Origin: Desulfobulbus_C sp964551175
GTDB taxonomy: Bacteria; Desulfobacterota; Desulfobulbia; Desulfobulbales; Desulfobulbaceae
Reading direction: 5' to 3'
Assembly: GCA_964551175.1 (NCBI GenBank)
Contig: CAZKBZ010000040.1
Location: 1-23,667, forward strand
DNA: 23,667 nucleotides
Under the pieces are notes generated by a model. The model saw nothing but the letters and a program-made list of their open reading frames with translations, was not told the origin of the DNA and searched no databases. The position numbers and the translations under genes are program-made. Below, in pieces: positions 9,101 to 15,825 of this stretch. Within the stretch, counting starts at the first letter, position 1; each line of letters begins with the position of its first letter.

Positions 9101-9208
9101 TTTGGTATCCTCTTTGCCACTGTCATTACCCTGGTGCTGGTTCCGTCCCTGTACCTGATCCTTCAGGATATGGATGGAATTTTTCGCAGAAAAAACTTCA
9201 GTAAATAA
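6107..9208 (+). CDS. RND-family efflux transporter (inner-membrane pump)
   Basis: Proton-driven inner-membrane pump of the hydrophobe/amphiphile efflux type. The 1033 residues match the AcrB family length. Features seen are TM1 near 18-38, the porter signature PGASPEEVAEGIILPVEEAI (61-80), TM2 onward from about 343, and the TM4 proton-relay pair GIVVDDTIIIGENVYR with D405 and D406, equivalent to the essential Asp pair of AcrB. The second half repeats the architecture (FGIVALSGVVVNDSLVLIDLANR in TM10). The N-terminal leader before TM1 is somewhat longer than in AcrB. The start codon overlaps the adaptor's stop as ATGA. No local TetR or MarR regulator is present, so neither substrate nor control can be told from the window. 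A heavy-metal (CzcA) subtype is less likely, since TM4 lacks that subfamily's pattern. Confidence 0.94.
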   Translation: MSRAALSRHNGPMGWMAANPVAANILMLFFLLGGLYWGTQIKQEVFPEFDLDEVIIRVAYPGASPEEVAEGIILPVEEAISTLEGIKEITSTAVEGSGTVRVEAMLDTDLQQLALDIKNEVDRITSFPVDAEEPSVTIPIKRRSVITLILYGDLSRHVLRENAEMVRDRLLQDPVISQVELLGARPLEISIEISHDLLRSYDLSLQEIATRIRQASLNLPGGVIKAPGGQVQLRMKERKDFGSEFENLPVLTTSDGTPVLLRDIAMVTDGFRETDRELSYNHKPAIGVEVFRVGEQGPIEIAEAVRRHMRILQAILPEGIEVAAVNDRSEIYKQRLQLLLKNGYLGLILVFLLLGIFLEPRLAFWVTMGIPVSFLGSLLFLPMLDVSINMVSLFAFIVSLGIVVDDTIIIGENVYRLRQQGLSAMEAAISGAREMAVPVTFAVLTNIITFMPLYFVPGVMGKIFRNIPLVVVVVFLISLVEALFVLPAHLGHQKPLQGKAAAVIAGWQQTISIGIRRLIQQVFTPTLIFCLRYRYITVALGLTLLMITGAWIKSGRMGMTMFPRIESDKAYVRFTLPVGVSPDKTRAVQQQLLSAAEKIVRKNGGRQLVHGILSEIDENHGWIKVYLTSPDIRPLSTAAFVRKWRKTAGQIPGLESIRFKSNFGGPGSGASLTIELEHRDATQLEQAGSELAFALESFATVSDIDDGIEQGKVQFDFQLLPEGYRLGLRPETVARQIRSAFYGYEITRQLRGRNEVKVMVRLPEQERRSLHTLESLMIRLPAGGEVPLAGVASISRGRAYTQIERRNGRRIIQVTADVNPPSQADQVVTVLKNDVLPGLQDRFPGLAYSFGGKQKDRVESMQALARGMATALLLVYVLLAVVFRSYIQPAIIMAAIPFGIVGAVMGHLVMGYSLSLVSFFGIVALSGVVVNDSLVLIDLANRKRNLGQTGYAAVVNGAVSRFRPILLTTLTTFFGLLPMIFETSRQARFLIPMAISLGFGILFATVITLVLVPSLYLILQDMDGIFRRKNFSK

Positions 9209-9314
9209 GCCCCGGCCGGAATGAACACGCCTGCAATAACAAAACCTTGCAGCATGGTTGATATTCTTTCTGATGTTCCATGCTCATCATCTTCACTTCT
9301 TCAAAGGATTACAT

Positions 9315-10943
9315 ATGTATGCTGTCAATACTCATCGTCGAATCATCCTGCTCGCACTCCTCTTGCCGGCACTCTGCTGCCTTTTCTCGTGTGCTCCGGT
9401 TACTGAGCCGCCTGCTCCTGCCCACAGGCTGACCATTGTCGGTACAGGTGATCTGCAGGGACGGCTTGACGCTGATCCCCGCTCAATCCACATAGCGGCG
9501 TCAGGAAAAAAAACAGAGGTGATGGGCGGGATCAGCCGGATCGCAGGCCTGATCAGGAAAATTCAAAAAGACACATCAAACCCGGTGATAGTTGTCTCTT
9601 CGGGTGATGACCTCATGGGCAGATATTTTCATCATTTTAACGGCAAGGCCATCTTTGCTACAATGGGGACAGCCGGATATGAGATCCTGGCCCTGGGCAA
9701 TCATGAATTTGACAGGGGGCCCGGAGTGCTGGCCGAAGCCCTTGATTCCGTGAACTTCAGCGTCCTCTGCTCAGACCTGGATGTACGGGATACTGTCATG
9801 GAAAACAACTGTCAACCATATCTGCTCCAGGAGTTCCAGGGCATCCGAATTGGCTTCTTTTCACTCATGACCAAGGATTTTCCAGTGGTTACCCTTACCG
9901 GCAAGGTAAAAATCCGCAACTCCCATGCTGTCGTTGCCCAAAACATGATCCAGACCCTGAAAAAAAAGGGGGCCCAGGTCATTATCGCGGTTACCCATAT
10001 AGGTACGGATGTGGACCGTCAACTGGCTGCAGAGGTAAACGGTATTGATATTATATTCGGCGGCCACTCACATGATTACCAGAGCAAACTGGAAAGGATA
10101 AACAACACCCTGATTGTCAATGGCGGAGAAAAGGGACCGGCCCTGGTTCGGCTTGATGTTTCCCTGGGTGAAAATAACAGGGTGGTGCCATCGTCTGCGG
10201 CCTACTCTCTGCTCCCGGTTACAGCAGATATCGCGCCGGATGCAGAGGTGGAAACACAGCTGGCGGAATACCGTGAGCAATTACCCGCGGCGACTGTCGT
10301 GGGCTCAACAACAAAAGAATGGGATCTGACCAAAGAAACTCTGCGCAACAGAGAATCAGCTGTTGCCGACCTGATTACCGATATGATCCGCACCAGGTTC
10401 AAGATCGATGTCGTCCTGTTTAACAGTGGCTCTTTCAGAGGCAATTCAAAATACTCTCCCGGTCCTGTTACCGATACCATGATCGCTGAAATCGATGAGT
10501 TTGAAAGCAATGTCTTTCTGATGACCCTGCAGGGAAAGTACATCCGTCAGGTCCTTGAACACTCCGCCTCCCTGATCGGCCACGGTGGATTCCTGCAGTG
10601 CTCAGGCATCAGGTTTTCCATTGACCCGGAAGCACAGCCCCAGGCGCTGGGCGGCAAGGGCCCTCTGCACTATACTGTTACCCAGTCGGGCAACAGAATC
10701 GGCGATATCCAGGTATTGTCCCGGAATGGCTCCTGGAAACCGCTGGACCCGGACCACATGTACAAGCTGGCAACCAATGATTATCTGGCCAAACGTGAAG
10801 GTGACCGATACTTCTGGTTCAAAAAATACAGTCAAGGTCTTCACAACACCTACTCAACCATGGGCACGATCATGACGGACTATTTCCGTGAACATGAAGT
10901 CGTCAATCCGGAAGAACCTGACGGTAGAATTACCTTCAGGTAG
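9315..10943 (+). CDS. Lipoprotein 5'-nucleotidase / UshA-type metallophosphatase
   Basis: Predicted exported two-domain nucleotidase that releases phosphate from nucleotides or related esters. The 542-residue product starts with a lipoprotein signal (LCCLFSC, lipid Cys at residue 26). The metallophosphatase domain carries TGDLQGRL (44-51), SSGDDLMG, LGNHEFDRG, VTHIGTD and FGGHSHD, the standard metal-ligand set. The C-terminal substrate domain has NSGSFRG and EFESNVFLMTLQGKYIRQVLE. In the first motif the usual D-x-H is D-L-Q: the family's metal-ligand His is Gln here. The ATG at 9315 is preceded by AAGGA at good spacing; the reading frame is open 57 bases further upstream, but that part does not look like a signal peptide. 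It lies downstream of the efflux operon in the same direction after a gap of about 106 bases, probably as a separate unit. Exact substrate unknown. Confidence 0.88.
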   Translation: MYAVNTHRRIILLALLLPALCCLFSCAPVTEPPAPAHRLTIVGTGDLQGRLDADPRSIHIAASGKKTEVMGGISRIAGLIRKIQKDTSNPVIVVSSGDDLMGRYFHHFNGKAIFATMGTAGYEILALGNHEFDRGPGVLAEALDSVNFSVLCSDLDVRDTVMENNCQPYLLQEFQGIRIGFFSLMTKDFPVVTLTGKVKIRNSHAVVAQNMIQTLKKKGAQVIIAVTHIGTDVDRQLAAEVNGIDIIFGGHSHDYQSKLERINNTLIVNGGEKGPALVRLDVSLGENNRVVPSSAAYSLLPVTADIAPDAEVETQLAEYREQLPAATVVGSTTKEWDLTKETLRNRESAVADLITDMIRTRFKIDVVLFNSGSFRGNSKYSPGPVTDTMIAEIDEFESNVFLMTLQGKYIRQVLEHSASLIGHGGFLQCSGIRFSIDPEAQPQALGGKGPLHYTVTQSGNRIGDIQVLSRNGSWKPLDPDHMYKLATNDYLAKREGDRYFWFKKYSQGLHNTYSTMGTIMTDYFREHEVVNPEEPDGRITFR

Positions 10944-10976
10944 AAAGAAATCTTAATTTCCTGAGATACAAAAAAA

Positions 10977-11011
10977 AGCCCTGAACCACAGTATTACTGC
11001 GATTCAGGGCT
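10977..11011 (-). terminator. Intrinsic terminator of the gap-pgk-tpiA-secG-tRNA unit
   Basis: AGCCCTGAA and TTCAGGGCT form a 9-bp stem; within it CAGTA/TACTG adds 5 bp around a single T. On the minus strand the stem runs into a stretch of about eight T, a textbook rho-independent terminator 11 bases after the tRNA 3' end. Its plus-strand side lacks a T-run, so it would stop the converging nucleotidase transcript only weakly. Confidence 0.85.
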
Positions 11012-11021
11012 CTGTTAAAGA

Positions 11022-11107
11022 TGGTGCCGAAGGCGAGATTCGAACTCGCACGACCGTGGGCCACTACCCCCTCAAGATAGCGTGTCTACCAGTTCCACCA
11101 CTTCGGC
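11022..11107 (-). tRNA. tRNA-Leu (anticodon GAG)
   Basis: An 86-base class II tRNA including an encoded CCA. The acceptor stem is GCCGAAG/CTTCGGC with discriminator A. A D-arm with GGTAGAC, an anticodon stem CTATC/GGTAG with loop TTGAGGG (GAG at positions 34-36), a long variable arm typical of leucine tRNAs, and a T-arm GCGAG-TTCGAAT-CTCGC are all visible. It reads CUC and CUU codons. It lies 22 bases after secG and just before a strong terminator, so it is probably co-transcribed with the glycolytic genes. Confidence 0.95.
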
Positions 11108-11129
11108 ACACGAAATTTTGCGCTTCAAC

Positions 11130-11507
11130 CTACTCTGTTTTGGGCGCCTCAGCAGGTGGGGCCGAGGGCTCTGCATTCTCAGCTGCCGGCATGGGAATCG
11201 TAATCGGGGTTGTATCTGCTGCAGGTGCAGGTGCCGTGGCCTGTTGTGCCGGCAGATCACTCATGACCGTTCCCGTACTCTTGTTTGCCGAAATATAGGC
11301 CAGGGAGATGGAGGTCCCCATGAAAACAATGGCAGCCAGGGTAGTAATCTTATTGAGCAGAGGGACCGGCCCTTCGGTTCCGAACAGGGACTGGCTGGAG
11401 CCGCCGAAGGTGGCACCGACATCAGCGCCCTTACCATGCTGCAAGAGGACGATACCAATCAGAAACAGTGCAACAAGAACGTGAATAATAATCAGCAGTG
11501 TTGTCAT
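11130..11507 (-). CDS. secG: Preprotein translocase subunit SecG
   Basis: Small accessory subunit of the SecYEG protein-export channel in the inner membrane. The 125-residue protein has two transmembrane helices (about 3-20 and 52-71). Between them is the conserved cytoplasmic loop with LLQHGKGADVGATFGGSSQSLFGTEG, followed by LNKITTLAAIVFMGTSISLA. The C-terminal 45 residues are an Ala/Pro-rich, low-complexity tail, common and variable in this family. The start codon overlaps the tpiA stop as ATGA, implying coupling. A tpiA-secG pairing is widespread in bacteria. Confidence 0.95.
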   Translation of the reverse strand: MTTLLIIIHVLVALFLIGIVLLQHGKGADVGATFGGSSQSLFGTEGPVPLLNKITTLAAIVFMGTSISLAYISANKSTGTVMSDLPAQQATAPAPAADTTPITIPMPAAENAEPSAPPAEAPKTE

Positions 11508-12259
11508 GAGAAATGAATAATCCTGTCAAAAGACTCGGATTGCAGTGCAGCGCCGCCCACGAGCGCTCCATCAATATCGGGCTGAGCCATGAGGCTGTCA
11601 ACATTCTCCGGCTTAACCGAGCCACCATACAGTATTCTGATCTCATCAGCAAGTTTTTTCTCATACAGGTCACCAAGTACTTTACGGATAAAAGCGTGTA
11701 CTTCCTGAGCCTGCTCCTTACTGGCCGTCTTACCGGTACCTATTGCCCAGACCGGTTCATAAGCCACCACAACCTGACTGATCCGGTCAGATCCGACACC
11801 CCTGATTCCCTGGCTGAGCTGTTCTTCAACAACTGTAAAGGTAGCACCCTGTTCCCGTTCTTCCAGGGTTTCCCCGACACAGAGCACCGGGGTCAAAGCA
11901 AACTGCATGGCTCCCAGCAGCCTCCGGTTGACCATCGCATTGTCTTCTCCAAAAATATGACGCCGTTCGGAATGGCCCAAGATAACCATACTCACCCCGG
12001 CATCCTGGAGCATGACAGGTGAAATCTCACCGGTAAATGCCCCTTCTTTTTCCCAGGCAACGTTCTGAGCCGCAACCCTGACCGATGAACCGGCAACCGC
12101 TTCTGCTACTGGTGACAGGGCAATGAAGGAAGGAGCAATCATGACCTCACGGTCGGTCAAGCCCTGACTTGCAGCAGCCACAGCCTTTGCAAGGGCTACA
12201 GCCTCGGCCACGGAGAGATACATTTTCCAGTTACCTGCTATCAGCGGTGTTCGTGCCAT
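11504..12259 (-). CDS. tpiA: Triosephosphate isomerase
   Basis: Interconverts dihydroxyacetone phosphate and glyceraldehyde 3-phosphate in glycolysis and gluconeogenesis. The 251-residue length is typical. GNWKM at 9-13 supplies the active-site Lys12, ILGHSERR the electrophilic His, AYEPVWAIGTG the catalytic Glu and the phosphate-gripping loop 6, and YGGSVKPEN plus ALVGGAAL the phosphate-binding loops. The start at 12259 is fixed by AGGAG 7 bases upstream and by family alignment; the frame stays open 57 bases further upstream without conservation. It overlaps secG by 4 bases downstream. Upstream, 97 bases and hairpin element A separate it from pgk. Confidence 0.97.
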   Translation of the reverse strand: MARTPLIAGNWKMYLSVAEAVALAKAVAAASQGLTDREVMIAPSFIALSPVAEAVAGSSVRVAAQNVAWEKEGAFTGEISPVMLQDAGVSMVILGHSERRHIFGEDNAMVNRRLLGAMQFALTPVLCVGETLEEREQGATFTVVEEQLSQGIRGVGSDRISQVVVAYEPVWAIGTGKTASKEQAQEVHAFIRKVLGDLYEKKLADEIRILYGGSVKPENVDSLMAQPDIDGALVGGAALQSESFDRIIHFS

Positions 12260-12356
12260 TTTGTTCTCCTTTCGGGAATGAAAAAAACGTATTCCTCTTC
12301 CAGGGCTACTGTTCACGGGGCATATAACTTAGCGGTATTATTACCATGATACTTGC

Positions 12357-12460
12357 AATTGATCACAGGTGCCGCAGATTTGTGCCGGAGTGAAACGTCG
12401 CTATAGACCGACTATGCGTCGGTTCGTTCCAGTGCGAAGATGCGGTGCCTGTGATCAATT
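12357..12460. repeat. Structured intergenic hairpin element A (pgk/tpiA spacer)
   Basis: All 104 bases fold into one long imperfect hairpin. The outer stem pairs 12357-12376 with 12441-12460: 20 pairs, of which two adjacent ones are G-U on the plus strand. Then come a 2x2 GA/GA internal loop, an inner stem, and an apical hairpin TATAG-ACCGA-CTATG at 12402-12416. Four GTGC tetranucleotides at 12369, 12382, 12432 and 12445 face each other in two pairs as symmetric tandem U-G/G-U wobbles. The same design, with unrelated arm sequence, recurs at 17936-18048. The element begins inside the pgk stop codon and ends 97 bases before tpiA. On the mRNA (minus) strand the G-U pairs become C-A mismatches. 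There is no T-tract, so simple termination is unlikely. Confidence 0.75.
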
Positions 12461-13792
12461 ACTCTTCCAAAGCAACCACGCCGGGCAATTCCTTACCCTC
12501 CATCAGCATGAGAAATGCTCCGCCGCCGGTTGACATGTAGGAAATATTATCCGCCTCCCNNNNNNNNNNNNNNNNNNNNNNNNNNNNNNNNNNNNNNNNN
12601 NNNNNNNNNNNNNNNNNNNNNNNNNNNNNNNNNNNNNNNNNNNNNNNNNNNNNNNNNNNAGCATGAGAAATGCTCCGCCGCCGGTTGACATGTAGGAAAT
12701 ATTATCCGCCTCCCCTGATTTCCTGACAGCGGCATTGGAATCGCCGCCGCCGGTGATACTCAGGGCGTGAGATGCTGCAACGATATGGGCCAAGGCCATG
12801 GTGCCGCGGGAAAAGGCGTCCATCTCAAAAGCCCCCATGGGCCCGTTCCAGATAATGGTTCGGGCATCGGCCAGAACCTCGGAAAAACAGATTACCGTCG
12901 CAGGGCCGACATCAAGGGCCATCCAGCCATCCGGTATATCCTGGATGGTTACCTGCTTGTTCACCGCATCCGGAGCAAAACGATCTGCGGCAATCACGTC
13001 CACGGGCAGGTAAACCTTTACCCCTTTTTCAGCTGCATCTGCAAGCAGTTTACGGGCACTGTCCAGCAGATCGTCTTCCACCCTGGATGCTCCGACCCCG
13101 TACCCCTGGCTCTTGAGAAAGGTGTTGGCCATGGCACCGCCGATGAGCATACAGTCCACCTTGTCCAGCATATTATCCAGGGCACCCAGTTTGCTGGACA
13201 CCTTGGCACCGCCGACAATGGCCACCAGGGGACGGAAGGGATCATCAATGGAACGATGAAAATATTCCAGCTCTTTCTGAAGCAGGAAACCTGCCCCCTT
13301 CTCTTTGCAATACTTCGGGACGCCTACCACCGAGGCATGGGCACGATGGGAGACAGCAAAGGCATTGTTGATGTACACATCAGCAAGTGAGGCCAACTGC
13401 CTGGCAAATTCCGGATCATTTGCCTGTTCCTGGGCATGAAAGCGCAGATTTTCCAGCAGGACAACGTCACCGTTATTCATGGATCCGACTGCGGATTCCG
13501 CCTCCGTTCCGATACAATCCAAAGCAAGCCGAACCGGTTTTTCCAGGATACCGGCCAGGTGATGAGCAACAGGACCCAGTGAAAATTTCTCCACCCGCTG
13601 TCCCTTCGGCCGTCCCATGTGGGAACAGAGGATGATTTTGGCTCCCCGCTCCAGTGCATACTCAATGGTGGGCAGTACCGTCCGGATGCGCATATCATCG
13701 GTAATGGTTCCTGCCTCATCCATGGGCACATTAAAATCCACCCGGATCAGCACTCGTTTGCCTGTAATGTCAAGATCCCGAATTGTCTTCAT
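12459..13792 (-). CDS. pgk: Phosphoglycerate kinase (split by an assembly gap, probably intact in the genome)
   Basis: Transfers phosphate from 1,3-bisphosphoglycerate to ADP in glycolysis. The N-terminal domain shows RVLIRVDFNVP, SHMGRPKG, LLENLRFH and HRAHASV; the C-terminal domain shows VGGAKVSSKL, GGAMANTFL, WNGPMGAFE and TGGGDSNAAV. The N-run 12560-12659 and an exact 55-base duplication around it add 155 bases and break the frame. Removing them restores ISYMSTGGGAFLMLMEG and a natural end, VVALEE-stop, at 12459, giving 392 residues, the normal family length. The ATG at 13792 has a strong GGAGGGAG ribosome-binding site. It lies directly after gap and before element A and tpiA. An apparent C-terminus in the other frame across the gap is an artefact. 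Confidence 0.95.
12505..12714. other. Assembly gap (100 N) flanked by an exact 55-base duplication
   Basis: Bases 12505-12559 and 12660-12714 are identical, and the 100 N between them are a placeholder. The two contig ends overlap, so the real sequence is continuous with no missing bases. The pgk reading frame confirms this: collapsing one copy plus the N-run restores it. Confidence 0.93.
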
Positions 13793-13815
13793 TCTCCCTC
13801 CAGTGATCCTTTCAT

Positions 13816-13915
13816 NNNNNNNNNNNNNNNNNNNNNNNNNNNNNNNNNNNNNNNNNNNNNNNNNNNNNNNNNNNNNNNNNNNNNNNNNNNNNNNNNNNNN
13901 NNNNNNNNNNNNNNN
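13816..13915. other. Assembly gap (100 N, true length unknown) at the 3' end of gap
   Basis: The round 100-base N-run is a scaffolding placeholder. Unlike the gap in pgk, its flanks show no overlap. The missing part should encode the last 50 or so residues of GAPDH, so the real gap is probably somewhat longer than 100 bases. Confidence 0.9.
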
Positions 13916-14904
13916 GTACCGACAATGTCTGAAGATACATTCTGTCCTGCCGAATATTTCAGGTAGCGGGTGGTTGCAGCGTACTCCTTGTAAATATTAT
14001 TGATTTCTGCACGATTGACAGGATTTGCCAGGTCATCCTGCAGATTGAGCACCAGCACGATTAGTGACCCCGTGGCGGTGGGTATCCGCACCGACTCGGC
14101 AATAAAACCAATGGCCTTCATCTCCGGAATAACGAGAGCCAGGGCCTTGGCTGCCCCGGTGGTAGTCAGGATGATATTGTTCAGGATGGAACGGTTCTTG
14201 CGCAGATCAGTGGCGCCTGCAGCGGGTACACTGTCAAGCACCTTCTGGCTGCCGGTTGCTGCATGCACGGTGACCATGGACGCGGACAGCATGCGATCAG
14301 CACCGAAATGATCCATGAGCGGTTTAATCATATAGGAAAGACAGGTCGTGGTACAGGAGGCCGCCGAAATAATGGAATGAAGATCCGGCTTGTAGTCGTC
14401 ATCATTTATGCCCATGACTGTGGTGATGGCGTCATCTGGCATATCAAGTCCCTTGGACTTGATCTTGAACGGTGCGGACACCATGACTTTTTCAGCGCCG
14501 GCCTGGAGATGACCGCGTACCGAGCCCCATCCTTCCTCGGCATCGGCTGTCGGATCCTTGAAAACACCAGTGGTGTCAACAACAATGCGGACACCGTTTT
14601 CCTGCCATTTGATATCCTTGGGGTTGCGGGCTTCGCGCAACACGGTTACAGGCACGCCATTGACCGTCATGGTGCCTGCGGATTCATTTACATTTTCAAT
14701 CACCCGGCCACCCTTATGACCGTGCAGATAGGTGGCAAGCCTGCCGTAGCTGGAATCCTTTTCAATAGTTGCGGCAATATCTTCCAACCCGGTTCCAACC
14801 TGACGACCCAGGTTGACAACGATTTCCGAAAAAAACTGCCGGGAAACATGGTGCCAGAGGGAAAGTTTACCGATTCTGCCAAGGCCGTTCAGTCCGAGTT
14901 TCAT
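13916..14904 (-). CDS. gap: Glyceraldehyde-3-phosphate dehydrogenase, long-form subfamily (3' end lost in assembly gap)
   Basis: Oxidises glyceraldehyde 3-phosphate to 1,3-bisphosphoglycerate. 329 residues are visible. The NAD(P)-binding GLNGLGRIGKL is at 4-14, the catalytic Cys184 is in SAASCTTTCLS, His214 is in TVHAATGSQK, and TTTGAAKALALVIPE and ESVRIPT follow. Compared with classic GAPDH the protein has insertions (near 118-130 and 148-158), so SSDIVG falls about 40 residues later than in the E. coli enzyme. After the second beta strand, EIVVNLGRQ replaces the usual IND, so the Asp that selects NAD is absent. The ATG at 14904 follows AAGGAG by 10 bases. The C-terminal 50 or so residues lie in the N-run at 13816-13915; a short open stretch beyond the gap (MKGSLEGE) may or may not belong to it. 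Confidence 0.9.
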
Positions 14905-14943
14905 GGCGTTGCATCTCCTTGATGAAAAAGGTTAAGGGTAACA

Positions 14944-14972
14944 AAACTAAAAGTTTGCGACAGCGGCGTCAA
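14944..14972 (-). promoter_or_regulatory. Putative promoter of the gap-pgk-tpiA-secG operon
   Basis: On the minus strand TTGACG (14967-14972) is followed after 17 bases by TAGTTT (14944-14949), a plausible sigma-70 pair about 40 bases before the gap start codon. The -10 match is only moderate. A small palindrome, GGAAAA-TAC-TTTTCC, lies at 14999-15013 upstream. The spacer 14905-15119 between gap and sfsA holds nothing else recognisable. Confidence 0.4.
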
Positions 14973-15119
14973 CAATTAAAACTTTTCTGACTTACACTGG
15001 AAAATACTTTTCCCTGAATCCTGAAAGCCCATCATGGACATTTTCAGCAATATAATTATTATAGTCCAAATCAGCTGTTGCTGAAAGATGAAAACCGTCG
15101 ACTTCATGGAAAAATAATT

Positions 15120-15818
15120 ATGCTGCTCCCCCCTGTGCGCCAGTCGGGCATCCTGGTCAAACGCTACAAACGATTCCTGGCAGACATTGCACTGGAGGAC
15201 GGCTCAATCCTGACGGTGCACTGCCCGAACTCCGGCTCCATGCGGGGGTGCTCCACGCCGGGCAGTCCGGTTATCATCTCAAAATCAGACAACTTGAAAC
15301 GAAAATATGCATGGACCCTGGAAATGGTTCAGGAAAGGGGAGTGTGGATCGGTGTCAATACCTCCCTGACCAACAGGATTGTCCGGGAGGCTCTGGAAAA
15401 CGGGACCATTGATGACTTTGGCCAGATAACATCAGTGCAGGCAGAGGTCAAAGTGTCAGCAGGCAGCAGGCTTGATTTTCTGGTCCAGACTGCTGCGGGC
15501 CCTGTCTACATTGAAGTGAAGAACTGCTCCCTGGTGGAAGGCAACATAGCCATGTTTCCCGACGCGGTCACTGTTCGCGGCACAAAACACCTGCGTGAAC
15601 TTGAACGGTTATGCACAGCAGAGGTACGGGCGGCAGTGCTCTTCTGCATACAGCGGTCCGACGGCATCTGTTTCCGCGCGGCCCGTGAAATTGATCCAGT
15701 TTACAGCGACACCCTGATTGAAGTACAGCAAAAAGGCGTCTATGTTCTTGCCTACAGGGCACTGGTACAACCGGACAGTGTAACTCTTACAACCAGACTG
15801 CCGCTCTGTGAGGAATAA
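15120..15818 (+). CDS. sfsA: SfsA family DNA-binding/nuclease-fold protein
   Basis: The 232-residue protein has the SfsA signature from its first residues (MLLPPVRQSGILVKRYKRFLADI), then TVHCPNSGSMRGC, NLKRKYAWTLEMV, the nuclease-like core GSRLDFLVQTAAGPVYIEVKNCSLVEG with Asp and Glu-x-Lys of the PD-(D/E)xK fold, FPDAVTVRGTKHLREL, and the typical end. SfsA was first linked to sugar-fermentation gene control in E. coli; its exact biochemical role is unsettled. The ATG at 15120 is chosen because the family starts there; the frame is open from a TTG at 15078, without conservation. GGAAAA 8-10 bases upstream is a modest ribosome-binding site. It overlaps or abuts queC, so the two are co-transcribed. 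Confidence 0.93.
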   Translation: MLLPPVRQSGILVKRYKRFLADIALEDGSILTVHCPNSGSMRGCSTPGSPVIISKSDNLKRKYAWTLEMVQERGVWIGVNTSLTNRIVREALENGTIDDFGQITSVQAEVKVSAGSRLDFLVQTAAGPVYIEVKNCSLVEGNIAMFPDAVTVRGTKHLRELERLCTAEVRAAVLFCIQRSDGICFRAAREIDPVYSDTLIEVQQKGVYVLAYRALVQPDSVTLTTRLPLCEE

Positions 15819-15825
15819 GGAAACC

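Noticed and set aside
12459..12735. Alternative, shorter or frameshifted C-terminus of pgk read through the N-run
   Set aside because: The 155 extra bases (100 N plus a duplicated 55-mer) shift the frame; once they are removed the true C-terminus appears at 12459.
15098..15127. Nine-codon mini-ORF (MKTVDFMEK) ending just before sfsA, as a leader peptide
   Set aside because: Too short and without a characteristic residue run or attenuator hairpins; chance is the simplest explanation.
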